Both the position numbers and the translations under genes were made by a program. Under the pieces are notes generated by a model. The model was not told where the DNA came from. It ran no database searches and saw only the letters and a program-made list of their open reading frames with translations. From Oscillospiraceae bacterium (GTDB lineage Bacteria; Bacillota; Clostridia; Oscillospirales; Acutalibacteraceae), in NCBI GenBank assembly GCA_015065605.1, contig SVPZ01000012.1, forward strand, positions 1 to 61,348: a stretch of DNA of 61,348 bases, in the 5' to 3' direction. The first letter of the stretch is position 1. Every line of letters begins with the position of its first letter. Below are positions 25,416 through 33,485 of the stretch, piece after piece.

Positions 25416-25451
25416 ATGCACCTCCAAAAATATCTGACTTTTGGGGTGCAT
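25416..25451. terminator. Bidirectional terminator
   Basis: An ATGCACC/GGTGCAT outer stem with a CCAAAA/TTTTGG inner stem between the phosphoesterase gene (+) and the restriction-modification operon (-); A-tract on the left side. Confidence 0.8.
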
Positions 25452-25486
25452 ATCAATTTCATTTCTGCTTGTTACGATGTGTCACA

Positions 25487-26233
25487 TTATTTTCTAAACA
25501 CAAATAAATATTCATGTGCTATTAACAAAAAGTTATATTTCACACTATTTGTTTTCCAATAACCTGTTGCCTTACAATTATGTTGTTCTTTGATAATTAA
25601 TTCTTTAAGTTTAAATCCGGCATCTTCAAAGATTCTCATAACATCAAAAGACATTGGTATCATATGACCTTTTTGACGTGTATCACCCATTAGAACAGCG
25701 CAGAACTTATCCTTTTTTAGAACGCGGTAGCTTTCTGATGCTACCTTTTTCATTTCCTCAAGAAAATCTTTTACTTTCAGCAAAGATAAATCTTCGGGTA
25801 TATCCTCGCTATATTGAATAATGTCCGCATAGGGCGGATGTGTACAAATAAGGTCTATACTGTTATCCGGAATAAAATCAAGATTTCTTGCATCACCTTT
25901 GTGTAGATATACCTTGCCATTAGCTCCTTCGCGCTCAAAATCCGTTTTTTCTCTACACCGAGCAAGTGCAACGTCATTTACATCTACGCCGATAATATTC
26001 CGATTAAGCAACTTTGCTTCTACTAAGGTTGTGCCACCACCTGCAAATTGGTCGAGCACCAAATCGTTTGCGTTAGAGTAACGAAGTAGAATATTACGAG
26101 GAATATACGGAGACCAATTACCACGCCATTTAGCATCGTGAGTAGCCCAATCTCCACGTTTTGGAAATGACCAATGGGTAGTCATTTCTAATTCAAAATC
26201 ATCCGGTTCCCATTTAGTGATTTTCTTTGCCAT
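25487..26233 (-). CDS. Accessory DNA methyltransferase of the DpnII-like system
   Basis: A 248-residue SAM-dependent DNA methyltransferase. Motif I is DQFAGGGTTLVEA (about 59-71), and the catalytic motif IV is THPPYADI (about 128-135), a TSPPY-like variant typical of N4-cytosine or N6-adenine enzymes. Order I then IV and the compact size differ from M.DpnA, so it is not its orthologue. ATG 26233 overlaps the endonuclease stop codon (TGATG), so translation is coupled. It probably gives a second protective methylation. Specificity is unknown. Confidence 0.85.
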   Translation of the reverse strand: MAKKITKWEPDDFELEMTTHWSFPKRGDWATHDAKWRGNWSPYIPRNILLRYSNANDLVLDQFAGGGTTLVEAKLLNRNIIGVDVNDVALARCREKTDFEREGANGKVYLHKGDARNLDFIPDNSIDLICTHPPYADIIQYSEDIPEDLSLLKVKDFLEEMKKVASESYRVLKKDKFCAVLMGDTRQKGHMIPMSFDVMRIFEDAGFKLKELIIKEQHNCKATGYWKTNSVKYNFLLIAHEYLFVFRK

Positions 26234-27093
26234 CACTTAAAAACCTCACTAATTATTCCATCTTCCAAATCTTTAATGTTATAAATGTGTTCCATAACAT
26301 CAAAAGTTTCTTCAAGGTTATTTCGGGCACTTGTCCAACCCTTGCCATCTGTAAACCAAACAAATGTGAAACCATCAATTTCTTCAGTTTCCCAAGCAAG
26401 AGTTTTATAACTACGTGCGGTTTCGTTTAGTTTACTGCCGCCACCTCCATAGAAATTGGTTTCGATACCATAAATCATATTTGGCGTTTTCACAACGAAA
26501 TCAAAGCGTTTTTCCATCTTACCCTGGTTTGAAATGGCGGATAAGTCGATATTCCATTTGTTTGTGATTTGGTGAATATACATTTCCTTAAAGTAGTTTA
26601 CATCTTTAACAAAGCCTGCTTTTTGAATAAAGCTTTCGACCAAATTTTCCATCAAGTGTCCACCACGATTTTTACGACCGTTAGAATCAAGCCCCGTTTC
26701 CACTCCGGTTGCATAATCAACCAAATTGTTCACGATATGATTTTCCAACAAATCAAATAGACCTGTTTCCTTCATAAAATATTTGTAATCGTAAATATCG
26801 TTAGATAAACCGTTGAATTGATATAAGCATCCGCCGTTCTTGTCCTGACAATAAATCTCATTTACTCTGACCGCCAAGAGCACAGGAATACATTTCAGCA
26901 CCTCAGGATACTTTTTCAATAAATTCTCAAAATCTTCTTCAATATTTTTTGAGCCGATAAGGGAATTCAAAATATTTAATTCAATCTTTATACTATCAAC
27001 ATTTCTATGAACTTTTTCAAAATCTATGTAATAACCATAATCGGCAATACTATCGCGAAAACCAAACAACCATTCATTAAAATTTCTCTTCAT
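26233..27093 (-). CDS. DpnII-family type II restriction endonuclease (GATC)
   Basis: A 286-residue enzyme expected to cut unmethylated GATC. It closely follows R.DpnII throughout: NFNEWLFGFRDSIADYGYYIDF at the N-terminus, LNSLIGSKNIEEDFENLL, NLVDYATGVETGLDSNGRKNRGG (about 127-149), and the catalytic region RFDFVVK...IETNFYGGGGSKLNETARSYK (about 198-228). Length matches R.DpnII (288 residues). It lies 11 nt after the GATC methylase gene. Flanking genes are unrelated, consistent with horizontal gain. Confidence 0.95.
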   Translation of the reverse strand: MKRNFNEWLFGFRDSIADYGYYIDFEKVHRNVDSIKIELNILNSLIGSKNIEEDFENLLKKYPEVLKCIPVLLAVRVNEIYCQDKNGGCLYQFNGLSNDIYDYKYFMKETGLFDLLENHIVNNLVDYATGVETGLDSNGRKNRGGHLMENLVESFIQKAGFVKDVNYFKEMYIHQITNKWNIDLSAISNQGKMEKRFDFVVKTPNMIYGIETNFYGGGGSKLNETARSYKTLAWETEEIDGFTFVWFTDGKGWTSARNNLEETFDVMEHIYNIKDLEDGIISEVFK

Positions 27094-27104
27094 ACAAATC
27101 CTCC

Positions 27105-28178
27105 TTAGAAATTGCTAATGAGCAATTCTTTGATTTTTCCTCTTGCCTCGCTATTACAGTTAATCATTCGTGTTGCTTCTACTCGTTTGATTTTATGAGC
27201 AGAATAGATATTATCAAAGAAATCATCTTCAGTGTTTGAGTTCTTTGGGTCGGAATTACTAATTACAATCTTAGCGCCTTTCTTGTGCATATCATCCACG
27301 AAATGTGCGAGTTCAATTTGTTCTTCATCGTTAAACAAATTTTCGGTATATGCTGTAAAACTTGCAGTGTCAGTTATCGGTCTGTAAGGCGGATCAAAAT
27401 ATACAAATGTATTTTCATCAATAAAGTCAGCAGACTCTCTATAATCACCGCATATGATTGTAACTTTTTGCAATTTTTCTGACACTGCGCGAAGATTCTT
27501 TTTATCGCAAATCATTGGATTTTTATATGCTCCCATAGGAACATTGAAAAGTCCTTTTTTATTCACTCTAAACAAACCATTAAAGCAGGTTTTATTCAAG
27601 AAAATCATTAAAGCGGCTTTTTCAACATTTATACTTTCGTTTCCATTAAGCTTCAAATTATTAAAACGCTCACGTTTTTCATTATAGTAAATCTTTCGAC
27701 TGTCAGTATTCAACGGAATAAATTCACTTTGCATCTTGTAAAGCATTTTTATCAATGCATCAACATCATCGCAAATAATACGATAAGTGTTGATAAGTTC
27801 GGCATTTATATCACTGATATAAACCTCTCTCAAATCGTATTTGCTAAGAATATCAAATAAGACTGCGCCACCCCCAACAAAGGGCTCTGCATACTTAGTA
27901 ATATTTCCTTTAGCGAAAGGATAATAACACTCAATTTCTTTAAGAAGTTGACCTTTGCCGCCTGCCCATTTTAAGAAAGGCTTTACCGCTTTTTCTTCAC
28001 TCTCAACATATCTGCGGCTACGTGCATCTTCCGGCTTTTGTGCGTTGATAGGTATAATCCACATATTACCTAACATCGCAACATCTGTTATACGATTTTC
28101 CTTGCATAAGGTTAAAACTCGTCTATGAGATATATTCCATTTTTCAGCAGCCTCATTTGCTGTCATATACGCTAACAT
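27105..28178 (-). CDS. GATC adenine methyltransferase (Dam/DpnM type) with N-terminal HTH
   Basis: A 357-residue protein. Residues 1-60 are an excisionase/MerR-like helix-turn-helix (TANEAAEKWNISHRRVLTLC... WIIPINAQ). Residues 68-357 are a D12-class N6-adenine methylase: motif I PFLKWAGGKGQLL, AEPFVGGGAVLFDI, catalytic DPPYRP (about 267-272). It should protect GATC from the adjacent endonuclease. The fused HTH suggests the methylase regulates its own operon; a palindrome sits over the promoter. AGGGAG precedes the ATG. Confidence 0.94.
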   Translation of the reverse strand: MLAYMTANEAAEKWNISHRRVLTLCKENRITDVAMLGNMWIIPINAQKPEDARSRRYVESEEKAVKPFLKWAGGKGQLLKEIECYYPFAKGNITKYAEPFVGGGAVLFDILSKYDLREVYISDINAELINTYRIICDDVDALIKMLYKMQSEFIPLNTDSRKIYYNEKRERFNNLKLNGNESINVEKAALMIFLNKTCFNGLFRVNKKGLFNVPMGAYKNPMICDKKNLRAVSEKLQKVTIICGDYRESADFIDENTFVYFDPPYRPITDTASFTAYTENLFNDEEQIELAHFVDDMHKKGAKIVISNSDPKNSNTEDDFFDNIYSAHKIKRVEATRMINCNSEARGKIKELLISNF

Positions 28179-28203
28179 TTTAAGTCACTCCCTTATACGT
28201 ATG

Positions 28204-28232
28204 ATTATATTCCATTTTTGGAATAAAAGCAA
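28204..28232 (-). promoter_or_regulatory. Promoter and palindromic operator of the restriction-modification operon
   Basis: Minus strand TTGCTT (28227-28232), 17-nt spacer, TATAAT (28204-28209). A perfect dyad TATTCCA-N4-TGGAATA (28208-28225) fills the spacer and overlaps the -10 box, which is where a repressor would act. The obvious candidate protein is the HTH of the first gene. Confidence 0.75.
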
Positions 28233-28245
28233 TACCAAAAAACAC

Positions 28246-28283
28246 AAAAAGATGGTCTATCGATAAGATAAACCATCTTTTTT
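28246..28283. terminator. Hairpin terminator before the restriction-modification operon
   Basis: AAAAAGATGGT/ACCATCTTTTT arms with inner TATC/GATA pairs and A/T tracts on both sides. It ends transcripts coming from the PIG-L/MFS operon. Confidence 0.8.
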
Positions 28284-28327
28284 ACCGTACTTAATGGCAC
28301 GACCTTTAAAAATTGTCGTTTTTTTGT

Positions 28328-29182
28328 TTACAGATTTTTGAAAAATTCTTTCATTTCATCGGTAAGAGGTGCGCCGTAGGGGCAATGTGCAAAGGCTTCG
28401 GCATAGCGTACCTTTTTGCCCTTTTCTTCGCCGTAAACTTCCAAAAGATCTTTTCTGAAGCGGGCGGCGGTTCTTGCAAAACGAACTGCATAGCCTCTGG
28501 GGCGGGGAGCATTATTAAGGTCTTCGTCGGTGGTATCTGCGGTAATATTCATACCCTTAAGCCACTCAAAACGTTCTGCCTTATCGGTGGGGGGAGTTTC
28601 GTGATAGGTATAGGGGAGCCATTCGTAAACCTGTGATACGTTTATATCGGCTATTTTGATTTTGGTATCAATAACGTCGTCGATAGGTACGATTAATGCA
28701 AGTTCAAAGGGAGGATTAGTAAATCTATCCTCATAGTAAAGCATAAGCGGAGTATTATCCATTGCAGGAACGTCGGGACATTCGTGAGGAACGATAAGCA
28801 TATAGGAAGCATCCTGCATAAGAGTTCCTGCTGCGCGGTGGTCGGCATGGTAATCGTTTTCACGGTGTGTAATGATTACGTCGGGAGAATACTCTCTGAT
28901 ATAGCGGATAAGTCTTCTTCTGTTTTCAAGGGTAGGCTCTAGTGAACAGTCGTTCATATCGCTCCATACGTCGTACTGAATACCGAGAAGCTTTGCTACC
29001 TGCGCAGATTCGCCCGCTCTTCTTGCTACGGTTTCTTCGGGAGTCATAATATGGTGGCCGCCGCTTCCGTTACAAAGGCTTAAGAATCTTACCTCGTGAC
29101 CCTTTGCCCTTAATTTTGCGGTAATACCGCCGCACATAAATTCGTTATCGTCCTGATGTGCGCCAATCATTAAAAATTTCAT
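28328..29182 (-). CDS. PIG-L family deacetylase
   Basis: A 284-residue zinc-dependent deacetylase of the PIG-L/LmbE fold, acting on N-acetylated sugars or related amides. The first metal motif is GAHQDDNEFMCGG (HQDD in place of the usual HPDD), and the second is ITHRENDYHADHRAAG (HxDH). ATG 29182 gives the standard N-terminus and has AAGGAT upstream. Co-directional with the MFS gene, whose 3' end it nearly touches (the MFS stop is at 29187). The substrate is unknown. Confidence 0.88.
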   Translation of the reverse strand: MKFLMIGAHQDDNEFMCGGITAKLRAKGHEVRFLSLCNGSGGHHIMTPEETVARRAGESAQVAKLLGIQYDVWSDMNDCSLEPTLENRRRLIRYIREYSPDVIITHRENDYHADHRAAGTLMQDASYMLIVPHECPDVPAMDNTPLMLYYEDRFTNPPFELALIVPIDDVIDTKIKIADINVSQVYEWLPYTYHETPPTDKAERFEWLKGMNITADTTDEDLNNAPRPRGYAVRFARTAARFRKDLLEVYGEEKGKKVRYAEAFAHCPYGAPLTDEMKEFFKNL

Positions 29183-29186
29183 AACT

Positions 29187-30446
29187 TTACATCCTTTCAA
29201 GTTGTTTTTTATGTTTTTCTGAAAGATTTTTTGAAACGATAAATACTATCGTTATAATAACGTAAAGAATAAGGAAAGAAATAAGACCTAAGGTGTAATT
29301 TCCGAGAAAATCATAGAATAAATTCATAATAGGCGGAGCCACAGCCATACCGACGTAGGCAATAGAAACGAAAATTCCCAAAACGTCATTATAGGATTTA
29401 AGTCCGCATATATCTCCCGCGTAAATGGGAAGCATAACCGTTTCGAGCGGTAACGACAGAGCAAAAAGCAAGGCACTTATAATCGCTATAATCTTACCGA
29501 AAAGGCTATCCCCCATTATAAGCAGTGCCGAAATATTTGCCATTCCGCAAACAAGACAAATAATAACCGTTATCTTAAGTCCCAATTTATCGTAAAGCCA
29601 TCCGCAGAAAATTTTTGAAAAGGCTAAAGTTAAGGTATAAATGCTTATCATAAGAGTAATAAAGGATTTTGACAAGCCTGTTTCCTGTAAAATTGAAGCA
29701 TAGGAAGTAACAAAGCCCTGTAAAATAAGACAGGAGAAGAAGATAAAGGAACAAAACAGATAAAAATAAGGTTGTTTTAAAATTTCTTTAATGGAAAATC
29801 CTTCGAAGGCGGTGTTGTTTTTAGTTTTCTTTGTATCGTTACTTAACTGTGTCTTACCGTTATCGGCATAAAGGAAAAGGAAGAGAAGAAAAATAACGCT
29901 GATTAAAAGAGCAATTAAAATGTAAGCCTTTTTGTAGCCGAAAACGTCACTAGCAATAATAGGGGTTAAAATATTGGTGGCTATAGTTCCGCCAAAGCCG
30001 TTAGCGGCAAGAACGATTCCCATTACCGTACCAACGTTTTTTACTGCTCGGCGTCGGATAATAGAGCCTACCATAGAGGTTGTTGTCCACGAAAAGCCTG
30101 CGCCAAGAAATGCACCCGCAAGGTAAAAGCCTGAAAGTGTGGTTGAAAATGCAAATAAGAGCATAGATGCTATAAGAAGTATTAGTCCCGCAAGTATTAG
30201 TTTTTTTGTACCGAACCGAGTTACCAAAGTTCCGAAAAAAGCATTGACTATCGCCGCCGAAGCAAAGCGGAAGGTATCGGAAACCGAAAAGGCGCTTCTG
30301 CTCATATTAAGCGCACTTGTAACGGGAGTCAGAAATATAGTCTTACAGGTTGAGCAAAAACCCAGACAGATTAAAATCATCAAAAAGCACAGCACGTATA
30401 TAACTATATTGTAGGACGGACTGTCATAAAATTTAAAACGCTTCAT
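29187..30446 (-). CDS. MFS transporter
   Basis: A 419-residue protein with about 12 membrane helices in two halves and a long cytoplasmic loop (about 195-215). The motif after TM2 is RFGTKKLILAG, and the second-half equivalent is WLYDKLGLKITV. It resembles oxalate/formate-antiporter-like MFS carriers. It is divergent from the AraC regulator gene and upstream of the PIG-L gene, suggesting uptake of a compound that PIG-L then processes; this is inference. Confidence 0.9.
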   Translation of the reverse strand: MKRFKFYDSPSYNIVIYVLCFLMILICLGFCSTCKTIFLTPVTSALNMSRSAFSVSDTFRFASAAIVNAFFGTLVTRFGTKKLILAGLILLIASMLLFAFSTTLSGFYLAGAFLGAGFSWTTTSMVGSIIRRRAVKNVGTVMGIVLAANGFGGTIATNILTPIIASDVFGYKKAYILIALLISVIFLLFLFLYADNGKTQLSNDTKKTKNNTAFEGFSIKEILKQPYFYLFCSFIFFSCLILQGFVTSYASILQETGLSKSFITLMISIYTLTLAFSKIFCGWLYDKLGLKITVIICLVCGMANISALLIMGDSLFGKIIAIISALLFALSLPLETVMLPIYAGDICGLKSYNDVLGIFVSIAYVGMAVAPPIMNLFYDFLGNYTLGLISFLILYVIITIVFIVSKNLSEKHKKQLERM

Positions 30447-30569
30447 CTTTGCCTCCGCAATTTAACAAAAAGTTTTAATTGACTTTAGTTTATTTTGATT
30501 ATACAATAAAAACACCATATTGTAGTTAGCAAAAGGTGCTATTAATTTAACAATTCTTCCGAGGTAGAT

Positions 30570-31439
30570 ATGAATAACAGAAATACGGTAAAAAAAGAAA
30601 TAGAAATAACCGGTTTTAAAAGCGTGTATTATTTTGAACACGGCAAGGAATTTTACCACGCTCCCGAACAGCACGATTACTGGGAGATAGTTTACGTTGA
30701 TAAGGGTGAAATAATTGCCGTTACCGACGGTATGGGTCAGACTCTGAGTGCAGGTCAGGCAATTTTCCACTGTCCAAACGACGTACACAGCCATATTTCC
30801 AATAAAAAAGTATCAAACAATATGTTTGTGGTCACCTTTTTAACAAGCAGCCCCGCCATGTCGTTTTTTTACAAAAAAATCTTTGATTTGGACGAAAATT
30901 CCAAAAGGCTGTTATCCCTTTTCTTAAAGGAAGCAAAAAACGCCATGGGAGAGGTGCAGGGCGATTTTAACAACCGTCACGCCATAGATTTTTCGGGCGA
31001 AGTTTTCGGTTCCACTCAGCTTATGGCGGCATATCTTGAAGAATTTTTAATAAAGCTTATCCGTGGCGGAACAGGCGGCAACAAGCTTTTGGAAAGTGAG
31101 GAAGCCCGACGCATGGGTGATAATTCCACGGTGGCTTTAATTAAAAATTATTTGGACGGCAAGGTTTACGAAAACGTTTGTCTCAAAGACGTTTGCGCTC
31201 ACTTTTTTATGGGAAAATCAAAGCTTTCTTTTATATTTAAGAAAAACACAGGCAAAAGCCCTATGCAATACCTTTCTTGCGCAAAAATCGAAGAAGCAAA
31301 AAAACTTTTGAGAGAGGGAGAAATGAGCGTCAGCGAAATTGCCGATATTTTAAGATATTCGGGCATACACAGTTTTACCCGAGCCTTTAAGAACGTTACC
31401 GGTTTTTCTCCCACCGCTTATATTAAGAGTATTTTTTAA
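30570..31439 (+). CDS. AraC-family transcriptional regulator
   Basis: A 289-residue protein. The N-terminal cupin sensor domain (about 15-100, PEQHDYWEIVYVDKGEI, SAGQAIFHCPNDVHSH) is followed by a C-terminal double HTH (about 190-289, VCLKDVCAHFFMGKSKLSFIFKKN and MSVSEIADILRYSGIHSFTRAFKNVTGFSP). It is divergent from the MFS/PIG-L operon and upstream of the dehydrogenase, the likely targets. A TTGACT at 30478 with TATACA downstream could be its promoter. Confidence 0.92.
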   Translation: MNNRNTVKKEIEITGFKSVYYFEHGKEFYHAPEQHDYWEIVYVDKGEIIAVTDGMGQTLSAGQAIFHCPNDVHSHISNKKVSNNMFVVTFLTSSPAMSFFYKKIFDLDENSKRLLSLFLKEAKNAMGEVQGDFNNRHAIDFSGEVFGSTQLMAAYLEEFLIKLIRGGTGGNKLLESEEARRMGDNSTVALIKNYLDGKVYENVCLKDVCAHFFMGKSKLSFIFKKNTGKSPMQYLSCAKIEEAKKLLREGEMSVSEIADILRYSGIHSFTRAFKNVTGFSPTAYIKSIF

Positions 31440-31478
31440 AAGTGCAAATTAATAAGTAAAAAAATCAATATAAAGGAA

Positions 31479-31515
31479 TTGCAATTTTCTTAAATATATG
31501 TTAAAATGTTAACAT
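31479..31515 (+). promoter_or_regulatory. Promoter and palindrome upstream of the dehydrogenase
   Basis: TTGCAA (31479-31484), 17-nt spacer, TAAAAT (31502-31507). The perfect dyad ATGTTAA-AATG-TTAACAT (31498-31515) overlaps the -10 box, a plausible operator. Confidence 0.7.
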
Positions 31516-31546
31516 ACTAAATAATTTTATAAAGGAGATTATCACT

Positions 31547-32659
31547 ATGGCAGAATTCAACATTCCTAAAGAAGCAAGAGTTGCCGTATTAACCGGTGCT
31601 AAGAAGATTGATATTTTCACTCTTCCCGTACCCGAAATCGGCGACGACGAAGTACTTGTAAAGGTTGAACAGACCGGTATCTGCGGTACCGACGTTCACG
31701 AATACAAGGGTGACCCCTTCGGTTATATTCCCGTTGAGCTTGGTCACGAAGGTACCGGTACCGTTGTAAAGCTCGGCAAAAACGTTACCACCGACTACTA
31801 CGGCAAGCCCCTTAAGGTTGGCGACAAAATCGTTACAGGTCTTAAGCCCTGCGGCGTTTGCGACACCTGTAAGAACGATCCCGAACATATCCACCTTTGC
31901 CCCGGCGGTGAAATCTTTGGTCTTATGCCCGGTGAAGAAGCTTACAAGAACTTCAACGGTTGGTTTGGCGAGTACATCAAGGTAAACGCAGGCGGCGTTA
32001 TCTTCAACGTAAGCGATATGGACGTTGACCTTCGTACCCTTATTGAACCCACTGCTGTTATCGTTCACGCAGTTGAACAGGCTAAGCAGATCTTCAACTT
32101 CAAGCAGGGTTCTTACGTTCTCGTTCAGGGTTGCGGACCTATCGGTCTTTTACTTCTCACTATGGTTCGTACCATGGGTGTAAGAAACATTATCGCTGTT
32201 GACGGCGACAACCAAAGACTTGAAATGGCTAAGAAGCTCGGCGCTGCTTATACCGTAAACTTTATGGAAGAAGATGCTATCGCTAAGGTTATGGAAATTA
32301 CCGGCACAGGCGCTGAAATGGCATTCCAGTGCACAGGTTCTCCCAAGGCTGCAAGCACTATCTGGAAGTACGTTCGTCGCGGCGGAAGCATGTGCGAACT
32401 CGGCTTCTTCGTAGATAACGGTGACACCACCTATAATCCTCACCTTGACATCTGCAACAAGGAAATCAAGGTTATCGGTTCCTGGACCTATCAGGCTAAG
32501 GACTGGATTCAGGCTTGCGAAGTGCTTAAGGAAGCACAGAAGGACGGCCTCCCCGTTGAAGAACTCTTAAGCCACAAATATGCACTTGCCGACATTAACG
32601 AGGCAATGGAAATGAACATCAGCATGAAGGGCTTAAAGATTGTTGTAATGGGCGAATAA
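31547..32659 (+). CDS. Zinc-dependent medium-chain alcohol/polyol dehydrogenase
   Basis: A 370-residue MDR-family oxidoreductase. The catalytic zinc site is in TGICGTDVHEYKG (Cys about 46) and ELGHEGTG (His-Glu about 66-67). The structural zinc loop is KPCGVCDTCKNDPEHIHLC, and the Rossmann motif is VQGCGPIGLLLLTM. Codon use is strongly biased to C-ending codons such as AAC, TTC and GGC, as in pckA and unlike its neighbours, which suggests high expression. AAAGGAG lies upstream. Substrate (threonine, sorbitol or another polyol) is not decided by sequence. Confidence 0.9.
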   Translation: MAEFNIPKEARVAVLTGAKKIDIFTLPVPEIGDDEVLVKVEQTGICGTDVHEYKGDPFGYIPVELGHEGTGTVVKLGKNVTTDYYGKPLKVGDKIVTGLKPCGVCDTCKNDPEHIHLCPGGEIFGLMPGEEAYKNFNGWFGEYIKVNAGGVIFNVSDMDVDLRTLIEPTAVIVHAVEQAKQIFNFKQGSYVLVQGCGPIGLLLLTMVRTMGVRNIIAVDGDNQRLEMAKKLGAAYTVNFMEEDAIAKVMEITGTGAEMAFQCTGSPKAASTIWKYVRRGGSMCELGFFVDNGDTTYNPHLDICNKEIKVIGSWTYQAKDWIQACEVLKEAQKDGLPVEELLSHKYALADINEAMEMNISMKGLKIVVMGE

Positions 32660-32684
32660 TCGCTTACAGCACAAAAAAAGCTAT

Positions 32685-32715
32685 GCACCCACGGTTTTTA
32701 CCGTGGGTGCTTTTT
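32685..32715 (+). terminator. Terminator of the dehydrogenase gene
   Basis: GCACCCACGGT / ACCGTGGGTGC stem with a short T loop, followed by TTTTT. Confidence 0.9.
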
Positions 32716-32766
32716 ATATCTCTTTATTTAACCGGTTATTGAAGTTAAATTCTACTTTTTGTAGTA

Positions 32767-33348
32767 TTGACGGCGATAGAAAAGATCGTTATCATAATGA
32801 ATATTGAGGGCGCTACCAAATTTGCAAAGGCACTTGGCGGAAAATTCATTTGTATGAATTATCCCGATTCCGGCGTTCCCGAAACCGAAGAAATTTACAA
32901 TGCTTTTGCCGACCTTATTCGTCGCGAAAAGCCCGATATAATTTTAACCCACTGGAGCGAAAGTTTCCACGAAGACCATTCGCTGACCTCTAAAATAGTT
33001 CGTATGGGTGTTCGCAGAGCCGCTTTCGTACCAAGCGAAACCCTTCCTCCTCATTTTGTAAGAAGCGTTCTTTACGCTGAAAACTGGGAGGACGCCAAAG
33101 ACTTTATTCCCTTTAAATACGTTGACGTTACCGATTCCTTTGACCTGTGGCGCGAGGCTGTTAAAAACATTTACGCAGCAACCCGTTCCACCTATTTTGA
33201 TTATCTCGGATATTATGACGCCTTAAGTCTTACCCGCGGTTATCTTGCCGCAATTCACAAAAAAGATTGCAAGAGAGCCGAGTGCTTTGCCATCAGCGAG
33301 ATGGACCGATTCGGACAAAAACAGATTAAAAACGATTTATCCTTTTAA
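32767..33348 (+). pseudogene. 5'-truncated PIG-L family deacetylase
   Basis: A 193-residue frame that matches the middle and end of PIG-L enzymes (ALGGKFICMNYPDSGVPETEE; TLILTHW-type motif as ILTHWSESFHEDHSL). The first 50-60 residues, with the HPDD zinc motif, are missing. The region upstream is a terminator and non-coding DNA with no matching frame. It is either an inactive relic or a gene with a lost start; the open frame and normal codon use argue that the loss is recent. No clear ribosome site precedes it. Confidence 0.7.
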
Positions 33349-33370
33349 TAATAAAATCAGGATAAAAATA

Positions 33371-33409
33371 CTACCCGAAAAAGAGCTTTGATTTCTCTTT
33401 TTCGGGTAG
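33371..33409. terminator. Bidirectional terminator
   Basis: A 15-bp perfect stem CTACCCGAAAAAGAG / CTCTTTTTCGGGTAG with an internal run of A/T, between convergent genes. Confidence 0.88.
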
Positions 33410-33485
33410 TTTTGTCTTATACTGTTACAAGCAGGGAATTTGTGTGCTCATTTAACGCTCGGTTTTTTGTTATACCGACTATAAT

